Counted from the first letter of the stretch, positions 1 through 8,748 are shown. The stretch: 64,000 bases of DNA from JAENVT01 sp963720775 (GCA_963720775.1 CAVRGR010000004.1:103986-167985), one strand, 5' to 3'. Notes: generated by a model from the letters alone, not told the origin. Made by a program: numbers and translations.

Positions 1-821
1 AGCTCGGGTTCGGATGGATCTCCGTGTGGGATCACTTCTACGGCGCGACGGGCAGACCAGAGGACGCTGCCTGCCTCGAGGCAGTCGCCATGCATGCCGC
101 GCTGGCGTGCGCGACCTCGAAGGTGCGGTGCGGATCGCTGGTTTACTCGATCGGCTACCGGCATCCTGCGGTGCTGGCCAAGGCGATCACGGCCATCGAT
201 CTGCTGTCGGGCGGGCGGGCCGAGATCGGCATCGGCGCCGGTTGGGCGAAGCTCGAGTACGACGCCTACGGCATCCCCTTCCCGGCCGCGAAGGTTCGGC
301 TCGACCAACTCGAGGAGGGCGTCCATTGCCTGCGAAGGTTGCTCCACGACGAGGTCGCCGACTTCACCGGCAACTACTTCACCATCACCAACGCGCGTAA
401 CGAGCCTCGCCCGATGCAAGCGAAGTTGCCGATCTGGATCGGCGGTGGCGGCGAGAAGCGAACGCTGAAGATCGCCGCCAAGTACGCAGACGGGTGGAAC
501 GTGCCCTTCGTCGGTCCCGACACCTTTGCCCACAAGCGCTCGGTGCTGCACGGCTTCTGCAACACCGATGGGCGCGATCCGGCCGAGATCCGATGCGCCG
601 TCAACGTTGGGATTGCCACCGACGACGACAACCTCCGCCACCAGTTCGGCGCGATCGCCGACCTCGTCCGGCCCGGTGTGCTGATCGGAAGCGACGAGGA
701 GATACTCGACCACATCGGTCGATACGTCGACGCAGGCATCGATCAACTCAACATCTCGCTGCGGGCGCCGTTCGACATGAGTCTGCTCGAGCGCGTCAGC
801 GCGGCGTTGGGACTCGCGTGA
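1..821 (+). CDS. LLM-class flavin/F420-dependent oxidoreductase, 5'-truncated by window edge
   Basis: Luciferase-like (LLM) TIM-barrel oxidoreductase, probably using coenzyme F420 or FMN; substrate unknown. The frame is open from base 3 and reads GFGWISVWDHFYG before the first GTG at 24, which matches the family's early strand-and-loop region, so the gene begins upstream of the window. Typical family segments are visible: a TIGIGAGW-like stretch (AEIGIGAGWAKLEYDAYG), LPIWIGGGGEKRTLKIAAKYADGWN, and a C-terminal DQLNISLRAPF strand. The stop codon TGA overlaps the GTG of galK (GTGA), so the two are translationally coupled. Family assignment is firm, cofactor choice is inferred from the actinobacterial context. 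Confidence 0.85.
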   Translation, partial: LGFGWISVWDHFYGATGRPEDAACLEAVAMHAALACATSKVRCGSLVYSIGYRHPAVLAKAITAIDLLSGGRAEIGIGAGWAKLEYDAYGIPFPAAKVRLDQLEEGVHCLRRLLHDEVADFTGNYFTITNARNEPRPMQAKLPIWIGGGGEKRTLKIAAKYADGWNVPFVGPDTFAHKRSVLHGFCNTDGRDPAEIRCAVNVGIATDDDNLRHQFGAIADLVRPGVLIGSDEEILDHIGRYVDAGIDQLNISLRAPFDMSLLERVSAALGLA

Positions 822-1807
822 CCATCCACGTCCGCGCGCCGGGGCGTGTCAACTTGATCGGGGAGCACACCGACTACACGGGTGGACTCGTCCTGCCGAT
901 GACGATCGATCGGTGGACAGAGATCCGTGCCGGTCCCGCCGACAGCATCACGCTCCGCTCCGACCACGAGCCGGAGCCTGCGGTGCTCGATCTGGAGATC
1001 GACGATCTCCGGCGAGTGCAGCCGCAATGGGCGAAGTACGTGGCCGGCGTTGTTGCCGAGATGCATCCCGGCGTCGGTATCGACGGCACGGTCGCTACGA
1101 CCATTCCCATCGGCGCCGGCCTGTCGAGCAGCGCCTCACTGGAAGTGGCGGTGGCGTTGGCCCTCGGCTACGACGGCGATGCCTTCGGGCTCGCCCAACT
1201 GTGCCGCCGTGCGGAGATGCGCGCGTCGGGCGTGCCGTGCGGGATCATGGATCAACTGAGCATCGCCGCCGGGGTCGCCGGACACGCTCTCCTGATCGAT
1301 TGTGGTGACCTGACGATCGAGCCGGTCAAGATCCCCGACGACGTCGAGATCGTCGTGCAGTTCATCGCCCACCGCACGCTCGTCGGCAGCGGTTACGCCG
1401 ACCGTGTCGCCGAGTGTGCAGACGCAGAAGCACTCGTCGGCCCGTTGCGTACCGCGACGCCCGACGACCTGTTGTCGATTCCCGATGCCATCGTGAGGTC
1501 TCGGGCGCTCCATGTGATCGGCGAGAACCAGCGCGTTCGTGAGTTCTCCGCGGCGCTGCAAGCCGGCGATCTGACCGCGGCAGGCGAGCTGATGGTGGCG
1601 AGCCACCACAGTCTTCGAGACCTGTACGAGATCTCGACACCTGTGATGGACGCGGCAGTGGAACACCTCGTCGACCAAGCCGGTGTGTACGGTGCCCGAA
1701 TGACCGGTGGTGGATTCGGTGGAAGCGTGGTCGCTCTCACCGAGCCGGGCACCATCACCGATGGCTGGGTCGTTCGCGCTGTCGACGGTGCAGGTCGAAT
1801 CGAGTAG
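818..1807 (+). CDS. galK: Galactokinase (GHMP kinase family)
   Basis: Phosphorylates alpha-D-galactose at C1 with ATP (Leloir pathway, cytosol). All three GHMP-galactokinase signatures are present: GRVNLIGEHTDY at residues 9-20, the ATP loop PIGAGLSSSAS at about 97-107, and GGGFGGS near residue 297. CGIMDQL at about 141-147 supplies the catalytic Asp. At 329 residues it is somewhat shorter than the usual 350-390. The GTG start at 818 overlaps the preceding stop by four bases. No galT or galE lies next to it; the downstream gene is an SMP-30-type lactonase, so a sugar-catabolic context is plausible. A related GHMP sugar kinase with another sugar specificity cannot be excluded. Confidence 0.88.
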   Translation: MTIHVRAPGRVNLIGEHTDYTGGLVLPMTIDRWTEIRAGPADSITLRSDHEPEPAVLDLEIDDLRRVQPQWAKYVAGVVAEMHPGVGIDGTVATTIPIGAGLSSSASLEVAVALALGYDGDAFGLAQLCRRAEMRASGVPCGIMDQLSIAAGVAGHALLIDCGDLTIEPVKIPDDVEIVVQFIAHRTLVGSGYADRVAECADAEALVGPLRTATPDDLLSIPDAIVRSRALHVIGENQRVREFSAALQAGDLTAAGELMVASHHSLRDLYEISTPVMDAAVEHLVDQAGVYGARMTGGGFGGSVVALTEPGTITDGWVVRAVDGAGRIE

Positions 1808-1825
1808 CACGACAAAGGAGACGTG

Positions 1826-2698
1826 ATGACCAAGGCACGACTGCTGGCCTCCGGCTTGCACTTCGGAGAAGGACCGCGCTGGCACGACGGAGTGCTGTGG
1901 TTCAGTGACTTCTTCGACTACGCCGTCAAGACCGTCGACCTCGACGGACACATCGAGGTGAAGCTCAGCCTCTCCGACCGGCCGAGCGGTCTGGGTTGGC
2001 TGCCCGACGGTCGCCTGCTCGTCGTGTCGATGACAGCCCGCGCCGTCTTGCGCCTCGAGGGCCGGAACCTCGTGCTGCACGCCGATTTGTCGCCACTGGC
2101 GACGTTTCACTGCAACGACATGGTCGTCGATTCGGCGGGTCGCGCATACGTGGGCAACTTCGGCTTCGATCTCGACACGGCGGAGATCGACGGAACAGTC
2201 AATGAGGTGGTTGCCGCACACAGGGGCGCCACGCTCGTTCGAGTCGACCCGGACGGCTCGATCCACGCTGCGGCCGAGGGGCTGATGTTTCCGAACGGCA
2301 CGGTGATCACGCCGGACGGACGCACCTTGATCGTCGGCGAGAGCTTCGGTGGGTGCCTCACCGCGTTCGACATCGCCGATGACGGCTCACTGTCGAACCG
2401 GCGAGTGTGGGCAGAGCTCGGACGGCGAGTCGCCGATGGGATATGCCTCGATGCCGACGGCGCTGTGTGGGTTGCCAACCCGGTTGCCAGCGAGTGCTTC
2501 CGTGTGGTCGAAGGTGGAGAAATCGTCGACGTCGTCGAGACCGACAATCGCTGCTTCGCGTGCATGCTCGGCGGGCCTGACCGCCGCACCCTGTTCATGC
2601 TGACCTCGCAGTTCTCGCTGGAGATCGAGGCCGCTCCACGACGCACCGGCAACGTGTTGATCGCCGACGTCGCTACACCAGGGGCCGGCCTGCCCTAG
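1826..2698 (+). CDS. SMP-30/gluconolactonase family protein
   Basis: Six-bladed beta-propeller of the SMP-30/LRE family, which hydrolyses sugar lactones using one divalent metal. Glu15 in FGEGPRW, the FHCNDMVVD segment near residue 96 and DGICLDADGAVWVAN near residue 203 fit the metal-binding Glu/Asn/Asp positions, and recurrent D-G-R-L/V blades run through the protein. ATG at 1826 is chosen over GTG at 1823 because AAAGGAG (1814-1820) then sits 5 nt upstream. It follows galK by 18 nt, consistent with a sugar-oxidation operon. Its 3' end overlaps the convergent PH-domain gene by four bases. Exact lactone substrate unknown. Confidence 0.85.
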   Translation: MTKARLLASGLHFGEGPRWHDGVLWFSDFFDYAVKTVDLDGHIEVKLSLSDRPSGLGWLPDGRLLVVSMTARAVLRLEGRNLVLHADLSPLATFHCNDMVVDSAGRAYVGNFGFDLDTAEIDGTVNEVVAAHRGATLVRVDPDGSIHAAAEGLMFPNGTVITPDGRTLIVGESFGGCLTAFDIADDGSLSNRRVWAELGRRVADGICLDADGAVWVANPVASECFRVVEGGEIVDVVETDNRCFACMLGGPDRRTLFMLTSQFSLEIEAAPRRTGNVLIADVATPGAGLP

Positions 2699-3318
2699 CC
2701 CAACAGCTTCGATTTCTGGGCCTCGAACTCTTCTTGGGTCAGCGTGCCGCGGTGCAGCATGCCCTCGAGCCGCTCGAGCTGCTCGGTGATGTCGCCACCG
2801 GGCGCCGTTGTCGTGTACGAGGCGCGACGCTGGTAGTGCGCTTCCATCTGGGCATGGATGAGGTTCTGGACCTGCGCGGGGCGACGGATGTCGGTGAACC
2901 GCTGCTGGCCGTCTTCACCACCGGATTCGATCAACAGATCGCCGGCTCCGAGAATTCGCTCGAACATGCTCTGGCTGAAGTTGACGTTGTTGACGCGCTC
3001 CAACGGGATCTCTATGCCACTCTTGCCGATCACGCCATGTCGGAAGATGAGCCGGTTCGACGTGATGACGAAGTTGGTGGTGAGCCAGTTGAGGTAGCGG
3101 ACGATCAACCACACCGCGGTCACGAGCAGGAGGATCAGCACGATCACGCCGAGCACCTTGCGACCAGTCGTGCCTGCGTCGGTCTTCCACAGGACGACGA
3201 TGCCGAGCACGATGCTGCCGAGAACCGACCAGGCCGGCTCGGCGAAGTACCACCAGTGGGGGTGCATGTCGAGAGCGATGGTCTCGTTGGCGTTCAGGTT
3301 CTTCTTCGGGAACGGCAT
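2695..3318 (-). CDS. PH-domain (bPH2) membrane protein with C-terminal SHOCT domain
   Basis: Probable membrane protein of unknown function. Two hydrophobic segments (about residues 29-49 and 55-75) are followed by a YdbS-like bacterial PH domain (FVITSNRLIFRHGVIGKSG then EIPLERVNNVNFSQSMFERI, GAGDLLIESGGEDGQ), and the last 30 residues form a SHOCT motif (LERLEGMLHRGTLTQEEFEA). SHOCT segments are short oligomerisation helices. The gene is divergent from the UvrD-like helicase. On the minus strand a TACAGT hexamer starts 14 nt before the start codon, so its mRNA may have almost no leader. Confidence 0.85.
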   Translation of the reverse strand: MPFPKKNLNANETIALDMHPHWWYFAEPAWSVLGSIVLGIVVLWKTDAGTTGRKVLGVIVLILLLVTAVWLIVRYLNWLTTNFVITSNRLIFRHGVIGKSGIEIPLERVNNVNFSQSMFERILGAGDLLIESGGEDGQQRFTDIRRPAQVQNLIHAQMEAHYQRRASYTTTAPGGDITEQLERLEGMLHRGTLTQEEFEAQKSKLLG

Positions 3319-3395
3319 GGACGCGTACTGTAGTGACTCCGGGCCGTTTGCGGCGTGAACAGTGGTCGAGAACCGAGCGACCTGCCGGGCCGCCG

Positions 3396-3401
3396 TATCG
3401 T
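3396..3401 (+). promoter_or_regulatory. Putative -10 hexamer (TATCGT) of a leaderless promoter
   Basis: TATCGT begins exactly 12 nt upstream of the ATG at 3408, so transcription would start on or next to the start codon. No Shine-Dalgarno sequence precedes the gene, as expected for a leaderless mRNA. No convincing -35 box. Confidence 0.45.
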
Positions 3402-3407
3402 GTCGTC

Positions 3408-5279
3408 ATGAGCGTGGATCGACTGCTGGCGGGGCTCGACGCCAATCAGCGTCGCGCTGTCGAGATCGAGGCCCAGCCGTTGGCAATCGTCGCCTCCGCC
3501 GGCTCGGGGAAGACGACCGTGCTCACCCGCCGAATCGCCTATCGAATCGACAGCGGTCAGGCCAACCCCCGCCACGTCGTGGCGCTGACGTTCACTCGCG
3601 ACGCCGCCGGCGAGCTACGACGCCGATTGCGCCGACTCGACATCCACGAGTCCATCGAGGCAGGCACGTTTCACAGCGTTGCTCTGCGGTTGCTGCGCGA
3701 CCGGGCGATGACGCGTAACGAAGCGATGCCCGCTCTCGCTCCTGATCGACTGCGATTGGTTCGCGAAAGCCTCAAGGAACTGAAGATCGACGCCGAGCCG
3801 TATCCGGCGATGACCGACATCGATTGGGCCCGGGCGCGACGCGTCGACCCGGTCGACTACGAGCGCGAATCACGTGCCGCCCGCCGCCGGGGCTCCGTGC
3901 CCCCTCGACGGTTCCCCGAGCTCGCCGCGGCCTACGACCGGCTCAAACGAAGGCGTGGCGTCGTCGACTTCGACGACCTTCTCGATCTCAACCTGCGCGC
4001 CGTCGAGAGCGATGCCGCCTTCCGGGCCCTGGTGCGCTGGCGGTTCCGGCACTTCTTCGTCGACGAGGCCCAAGACCTCAACCCACTGCAACACGCGCTG
4101 CTCGAGGCATGGCGCGGCGGGCGCCCCGACATCTGCCTCGTCGGGGATCCAAGGCAGGCGATCTACGGCTGGAACGGCTCGGATCACACGACCATGACAG
4201 AGGTCGAACGGGCCTACCCCGGTGTCACCGTCGTCTCCTTGGGCACCAACTACCGCTGTTCGCCTCAAGTCGTCAGCGCTGCGGCGGCTGCCTTGGTAGC
4301 AAGCGGCCAGCACGACGAGACCGCCAGCAACAGAGCCGATGGCCCGCCCCTGCGCATCGAGTCGTTCGCAACGATCGACGACGAGGCTGCGGCGATCACT
4401 GCCTTCGTGCGCCGCGCCCTCGACACCAACGCACCCGCCGCAATCGCCGTACTGGCCCGGACGAACGACCAGCTCGTTCCGTTCGAACGGGCGTTGCACG
4501 CCGCAGGCGTCGCCACCCAACGCGCGGTCGGTAGGTCGCCCGTGGAGCTGGTCCTCAGCGACGCATATCGGGCGACGAGTCGCGAGGCGCTCGCCCTGTG
4601 GGCGGACGCGCAGTTCACACACCACGACGCGATCCGGCGGCGGGTCGCCGAAGAGGTCGACAGGTTCCTCAGCTCGCAAGAACCGGGAGCCTTTCGAAGC
4701 TGGGTCGAGGATCGAACTCCGTTCGACGATCTCGACATCGACGACACCGACGGTGCTGTGTCGCTACTGACCCTCCACGGCGCAAAGGGACGAGAGTGGC
4801 CGGTCGTCGTCCTCGCCGGCGCGGAGGATGGTCTCATCCCTCACAGCTCGGCGGTCTCCCCGGCGCAGCGCGCCGAGGAGGCCCGTCTCTTGTACGTCGC
4901 GATCACCCGCGCCGCCGACACTCTCCTCATCACCCGTTCGGAGACGCGCAACGGTTCGCGCACTCGACCGAGCCCCTGGTTGGAGGCGGTACAGGCGACG
5001 ATCGCCGATGATCGCCCGGTTCCACCGCCGATGCGAACCACAGCTCGTTCAGTGGATCCGCTCGCCGAGTTGAGGACGTGGCGAAGTCAGATCGCTCGTG
5101 GCGCCGGTATTGCCGAACGGGCGATCTGCAGCGACATCGTCCTGCGCGGCCTGCTCGAACATCCACCGGCGAGCACCACGGAGCTGGCCGAACGGCTGGG
5201 CATCACTCCCCTCGCCGCCGCGAAGTTGCGACCGCTGCCGGCAGCCAGTCAGGCGAGCTCGACGATGACCGGTGCGTGA
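3408..5279 (+). CDS. UvrD/Rep-like superfamily 1 DNA helicase
   Basis: ATP-dependent 3'-5' DNA helicase of the UvrD/PcrA/Rep group, acting in repair or replication restart. Motifs in order: Q-motif Gln14 (LDANQRRAV), Walker A ASAGSGKTT with Lys35, Walker B VDEAQDLN, motif III VGDPRQAIYGWNGSD, TNYRCSPQVV (motif IV region), LLTLHGAKGREW (motif V) and LLYVAITRAADTLLI (motif VI). The C-terminus (about residues 560-623) resembles an HRDC-like DNA-binding tail. At 623 residues it is shorter than UvrD/PcrA (about 720), with reduced 2B regions. ATG at 3408 is chosen because homology begins there; an upstream in-frame ATG at 3333 lacks support. The 3' end overlaps xth by 31 bases. Confidence 0.9.
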   Translation: MSVDRLLAGLDANQRRAVEIEAQPLAIVASAGSGKTTVLTRRIAYRIDSGQANPRHVVALTFTRDAAGELRRRLRRLDIHESIEAGTFHSVALRLLRDRAMTRNEAMPALAPDRLRLVRESLKELKIDAEPYPAMTDIDWARARRVDPVDYERESRAARRRGSVPPRRFPELAAAYDRLKRRRGVVDFDDLLDLNLRAVESDAAFRALVRWRFRHFFVDEAQDLNPLQHALLEAWRGGRPDICLVGDPRQAIYGWNGSDHTTMTEVERAYPGVTVVSLGTNYRCSPQVVSAAAAALVASGQHDETASNRADGPPLRIESFATIDDEAAAITAFVRRALDTNAPAAIAVLARTNDQLVPFERALHAAGVATQRAVGRSPVELVLSDAYRATSREALALWADAQFTHHDAIRRRVAEEVDRFLSSQEPGAFRSWVEDRTPFDDLDIDDTDGAVSLLTLHGAKGREWPVVVLAGAEDGLIPHSSAVSPAQRAEEARLLYVAITRAADTLLITRSETRNGSRTRPSPWLEAVQATIADDRPVPPPMRTTARSVDPLAELRTWRSQIARGAGIAERAICSDIVLRGLLEHPPASTTELAERLGITPLAAAKLRPLPAASQASSTMTGA

Positions 5280-6016
5280 TCCGACGGCAGTTGCCCCTTG
5301 CGAGCGTTGCGGTCGATCACGCTCCACGTGCAGCGATCGGCCACCGGTCGTGTGCCCAGCAACAGATCGATCCGCAAGCCCCGACCTTGGTGGAAATCGC
5401 CGGCCCGATAGTCCCACCAGCTGTACAGCTTGGCGTCGCTGTGCTGCTCGCGGAACAGGTCGACCATCCCCCACTCGACGATCTCGGCGAGGGCCGTGCG
5501 CTCCGGTTCACTGGTGTGTGTGGCCCCGACGAACTTGGCAGGGTCGTACACGTCGATGTCGGCCGGGCAGATGTTGAAGTCTCCGGCAACCACCATGGCC
5601 TGCTCGGGTGTGGCGAGTTTCGCGATGTGCCGACGTAGTTGGGCCATCCAGCGCAACTTGTACTGGTAGTGCTCGTCCTCGAGCGAGCGGCCGTTGGGCA
5701 CGTACACGCTGCAGATGCGCACACCTCCGCACAGGGCCGTGATGATGCGCGCGTCGGTATCCGGCTCGCCTTCGGCGAAGTTGACCGACACGTCGTCGAG
5801 GCCGACCTTCGACAGGATTGCCACGCCGTTCCACTGGCCTTGCCCGTGATGGGCCGACTCGTAGCCCATGGACATGAACGTCAGCGACGGGAAGGCGTCG
5901 TCGGACACCTTGGTCTCCTGCAGGCACAAGACGTCGGGTTGCAAGTCGGCGACCCAGTCCTCGATGCGCGGCAGACGGACCTTCAGCGAGTTGACGTTCC
6001 ACGTGGCAATACGCAC
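5249..6016 (-). CDS. xth: Exodeoxyribonuclease III / AP endonuclease
   Basis: Base-excision repair nuclease of the EEP fold, cutting at abasic sites and degrading 3' ends, Mg-dependent. Full length (255 residues). Motifs: MRIATWNVNS at the N-terminus, LQETKV (metal-binding Glu), GQGQWNGVAILSK, VYVPNGR, VAGDFNICPADIDVYDP, GLRIDLLLGTRP and the C-terminal SDHAPVIVEL with catalytic Asp-His. It is convergent with and overlaps the end of the UvrD-like helicase gene, an arrangement that places two DNA-repair genes together. Confidence 0.95.
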   Translation of the reverse strand: MRIATWNVNSLKVRLPRIEDWVADLQPDVLCLQETKVSDDAFPSLTFMSMGYESAHHGQGQWNGVAILSKVGLDDVSVNFAEGEPDTDARIITALCGGVRICSVYVPNGRSLEDEHYQYKLRWMAQLRRHIAKLATPEQAMVVAGDFNICPADIDVYDPAKFVGATHTSEPERTALAEIVEWGMVDLFREQHSDAKLYSWWDYRAGDFHQGRGLRIDLLLGTRPVADRCTWSVIDRNARKGQLPSDHAPVIVELA

Positions 6017-6034
6017 AGCAGCGACCGTATCGAA

Positions 6035-7327
6035 TCAGGTGGACTTGGCGCGCCGCCGAGTTGGCTTGGTCGGCCCTTGTGGTTCGACTGCTGCAGCAGG
6101 TGGTGCTGGAGGAGCCTTCTTCGAGACCCGCCTCTTGGTCGGCTGCGGCGTGTCGGTCGCGGCCGGTGCGGCAGCTGCCGACGCCCTCTTGCGGCTGACC
6201 TTCGGCTCGACTCCGGGAGCGGCCGCAGGCGGTTCTGGCTTCTTCGCACCACGTTTCTTCGGAACCGCTGCCACCTCGGCCTCGGCGGGCGCAGCCGGAG
6301 TGGACGCAGACGCCTTTTTGGCCGCAGCCTTCTTGGTCGCTCGCTTCGGCTTGGCTTCCACGACGACCTCGGCAGGCGGCGACTTGATGGTGGCCATGGT
6401 TGGCATGGCCAGATCGATGCTGCGCCGAGCGGGGGCGAAGCTCTCGACCACGAGAGTGACCGATTCGCCGACCTTCATGAACTCGCGGGCGCTGCGCGGC
6501 GCCGGGTCCGCCATGAGGCTCAGCGGCACGTAGCCCTTCACGTCACCGATTCGCACGTACGCGCCGTGCGACGAGTAGTTCTCGACGATCGCGTTCACAC
6601 TGCTGCCGGGCTGATGGTGTTCGACGAAGGTGAGGAAGGCGAGCAGGTCGTTGGTGCCCGTGCTCTTCGGCGTCGGTTCGGCTCTTGCATCACCGGTGTG
6701 CTTGATCACCTCAGTGGCCTTGGCCACATGAGCAGTCTTGGCAGTCGTGTGCTTGGCGTCGTCGCGTCCGCGACCTCCCTTCTGGAGGATCGCGCCCGGC
6801 GGCGGCGATGCGGGCACGGGCATCGGCTGGCTGGCCTCGGGACTCGCCGCCTTGGCTCGCGGGGCGCGGCCGCCGCGCTTTGCTTCGCTGACCGACTTGC
6901 GACTGGTGGGCCCGCGCACCGGTAGGCGGTTGACGAAGACCCAGCCGATGTGGGGAACCGGCTTGCCGCCGACCAGGCGACCCTCGTCGAACAACCACTT
7001 GTAGGTGCCGTGGAACTCTTGGTAGCTGTCGTTCGACAAGATCGTCGCGTCGACCTTGTTGGCGATGCTCAGCACGAACGCGTCGCCGCGCCCGATTGCC
7101 CCTGCGGGTGGCGCGACGATCTCGTTGTTGCTCACGGCGGAATCGAACTCCGCCACTTCTTTCGGATCGATGCGGTGTCCGAACGATGCATCGACCACGA
7201 CGGTGATCAAAGCAGCGGGGTTCTCGGCCATGTAGGCCAACACGGCTTCATTGAGTTGTTTCAGACTGGGCATGGCCCGACCCTCGGTGGCAAGGTTCGA
7301 GCCGTCGACGACGACATGGTGTGGCAT
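6035..7327 (-). CDS. NYN (Zc3h12a-like) PIN-fold ribonuclease domain with S1 RNA-binding domain and basic tail
   Basis: Multidomain RNA-processing candidate, 430 residues. Residues 1-135 look like a NYN/Zc3h12a-type PIN nuclease: HVVVDGSNLATEG at the N-terminus, VVDASFGHRIDPKE, GRGDAFVLSIANKVDATIL, then SNDSYQEFHGTY, giving the acidic residues expected of the active site. Residues about 225-305 form an S1/OB domain (GSSVNAIVENYSSHGAYVRI, DVKGYVPLSLMAD). From about 305 the protein is a low-complexity Lys/Ala/Pro-rich basic tail with KKAAAKKA and KKRGAKK repeats, suited to binding nucleic acid. Divergent from the HAD gene. No substrate can be read from the sequence; domain calls are by eye. Confidence 0.8.
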   Translation of the reverse strand: MPHHVVVDGSNLATEGRAMPSLKQLNEAVLAYMAENPAALITVVVDASFGHRIDPKEVAEFDSAVSNNEIVAPPAGAIGRGDAFVLSIANKVDATILSNDSYQEFHGTYKWLFDEGRLVGGKPVPHIGWVFVNRLPVRGPTSRKSVSEAKRGGRAPRAKAASPEASQPMPVPASPPPGAILQKGGRGRDDAKHTTAKTAHVAKATEVIKHTGDARAEPTPKSTGTNDLLAFLTFVEHHQPGSSVNAIVENYSSHGAYVRIGDVKGYVPLSLMADPAPRSAREFMKVGESVTLVVESFAPARRSIDLAMPTMATIKSPPAEVVVEAKPKRATKKAAAKKASASTPAAPAEAEVAAVPKKRGAKKPEPPAAAPGVEPKVSRKRASAAAAPAATDTPQPTKRRVSKKAPPAPPAAAVEPQGPTKPTRRRAKST

Positions 7328-7363
7328 AACTCAGCCAGTCAACCACGCCCGGAAGGGCCTGCC

Positions 7364-7369
7364 TACGAT
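7364..7369 (+). promoter_or_regulatory. Putative -10 hexamer (TACGAT) of a leaderless promoter
   Basis: TACGAT starts exactly 12 nt before the ATG at 7376, and there is no Shine-Dalgarno sequence, so the HAD gene is probably translated from a leaderless mRNA. No clear -35 box is visible. Confidence 0.4.
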
Positions 7370-7375
7370 GCTCGC

Positions 7376-8011
7376 ATGAAGAGGGCGGTGTTGTGGGACT
7401 TCGGTGGGGTCATCCTGTCGAGCCCGTTCGAGGCGTTCAATCGGTACGAAATCGAGCGAGGGCTGCCAGTCGACTTCATCCGCAGCGTCAACTCCGCGCA
7501 TTCACACACCAACGCATGGGCTCGGCTGGAGCGAAGCGAGATCTCGGTGGAAGCGTTCGATGAGCTGTTCGCGTCGGAATCTGCAGCCCGCGGATCTCGA
7601 GTGCCCGGCGCCGACGTGTTGGCGTTGCTCTCCGGGGACGTACGCCCCGAGATGGTGGCAGCGCTCGACCGTGTGAAGTCATCCGGCTACCTGGTGGCGT
7701 GCCTGACGAACAACGTGATCGCCGGCGACCGGAGTGGTGTCGGCGCCGATGCTCGCGCAGCACAGATCACCGCGATCATGGAACGGTTCGATGTGATCGT
7801 GGAGAGCAGCGCGGTCGGCGTGCGCAAGCCCGAGCCGCGGTTCTACGAGATCGCCTGCGAGCAGTTGATGGTTCGACCCGAGGAATGCGTGTTCCTCGAC
7901 GACCTTGGTGTCAACCTCAAGCCTGCCGCTGCAATGGGCATGACGACGATCAAAGTCACCACTGCAGCGCAGGCCATCGCCGACCTCGGCGCAGCGCTCG
8001 GCTGGGTTTGA
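7376..8011 (+). CDS. HAD-superfamily hydrolase
   Basis: Haloacid-dehalogenase-fold phosphatase/hydrolase of 211 residues. Motif I is WDFGGVI: the usual D-x-D nucleophile motif (DxDGT or DFDGV) reads D-F-G-G, as in the epoxide-hydrolase-N/YihX group. Motif II CLTNN, motif III Lys in VGVRKPEPRFYE, and motif IV VFLDDLGVNLKPAAAMGM are all clear. The start at 7376 gives the canonical MKRAVLWDFGGV beginning. It stands alone between the divergent NYN-S1 gene and a hairpin at 8019-8039. Substrate unknown. Confidence 0.88.
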   Translation: MKRAVLWDFGGVILSSPFEAFNRYEIERGLPVDFIRSVNSAHSHTNAWARLERSEISVEAFDELFASESAARGSRVPGADVLALLSGDVRPEMVAALDRVKSSGYLVACLTNNVIAGDRSGVGADARAAQITAIMERFDVIVESSAVGVRKPEPRFYEIACEQLMVRPEECVFLDDLGVNLKPAAAMGMTTIKVTTAAQAIADLGAALGWV

Positions 8012-8018
8012 GGTCAGG

Positions 8019-8039
8019 TGACCGAGGCTGGATCGGTCA
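8019..8039. terminator. Hairpin between convergent genes, possible bidirectional terminator
   Basis: TGACCGA and TCGGTCA form a perfect 7-bp stem around the 7-nt loop GGCTGGA, 8 nt after the HAD stop codon. The right arm includes the stop codon of the minus-strand gene ending at 8037. There is no T-tract. Confidence 0.4.
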
Positions 8040-8684
8040 GAGGATTCTCGTGACCTGGCCGATGTGACCCGAGCCGGGGATGAACAAGTCCTTGGTGGCG
8101 ACCAGGCGGCCGAGGTAGCTGGTGTCGGCGGCGATCTTCGCGCGACTGGCGTCACTGGCTGCCGCATCGGGGACGCCTCCGATCCAGCTGATGCCACCCA
8201 TGGTCCCGTAGACGTTGGCCAGCACACCGATCGACGAACCGATCACGCCCTCGAGGTACTGGGCGATCTCCACTGCCCAACCAACCGCGTCGGCCAAGCG
8301 ATCGACGAAGGCGGTTGCGGTGGTGATCTGGGCGACAGCACCGACCGGCGGCGGATCGGTCGGCGACCCGTACACCACTTCCCTCAGCAGATCCTGCCCG
8401 GGTGTCGTCACGAGATCTGCTGCAGCTTCGATGCGGTCGAAGTAGCCGTCCTGGCTCAGCAAGGCGCCCGTGGCGGCCGCCAACGTCGCTTGCGAGTCGA
8501 CGAAGGTGCTCCATGCAACCGTGCCGATGGGGTAGCCGAACGTTCCGGCCCAACACGTCACGTCGAGGGGACTGTTCGCATTGACATAAGCAGTGATGTC
8601 CGCAACCCAAGGCATCACCTTGCGAGGGCTACCAATCGGTGTGACAACACGTGTGAGAAAAGCAACATTTGAAACCTCCGTCAT
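8037..8684 (-). CDS. Hypothetical protein with two related halves (possible dimeric alpha/beta-barrel type)
   Basis: A 215-residue protein I do not recognise. It seems to contain two similar halves: WVADITAYVNAN...GYPIGTVAWSTFVDS and WAVEIAQYLEGV...YGTMGGISWIGGVPD. Each has an amphipathic helix, a G-T/G-x-x-x-W strand and a following helix (LLSQDGYFDRIEAAADL; AKIAADTSYLGRLVATKDLF), which is the pattern of fused ferredoxin-like (dimeric alpha/beta barrel) domains. The ATG at 8684 is the start; upstream frame extension to 9461 is antisense to the VOC gene and rejected. No signal peptide or metal motif. Transcribed away from the TetR-type promoter region. Confidence 0.7.
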   Translation of the reverse strand: MTEVSNVAFLTRVVTPIGSPRKVMPWVADITAYVNANSPLDVTCWAGTFGYPIGTVAWSTFVDSQATLAAATGALLSQDGYFDRIEAAADLVTTPGQDLLREVVYGSPTDPPPVGAVAQITTATAFVDRLADAVGWAVEIAQYLEGVIGSSIGVLANVYGTMGGISWIGGVPDAAASDASRAKIAADTSYLGRLVATKDLFIPGSGHIGQVTRIL

Positions 8685-8748
8685 TCTGTGGGTCTGGGAG
8701 GGGGTCGCGGGGAATCTAGTGCAAGTGTCCAAGCCCGCTCGACAACGC

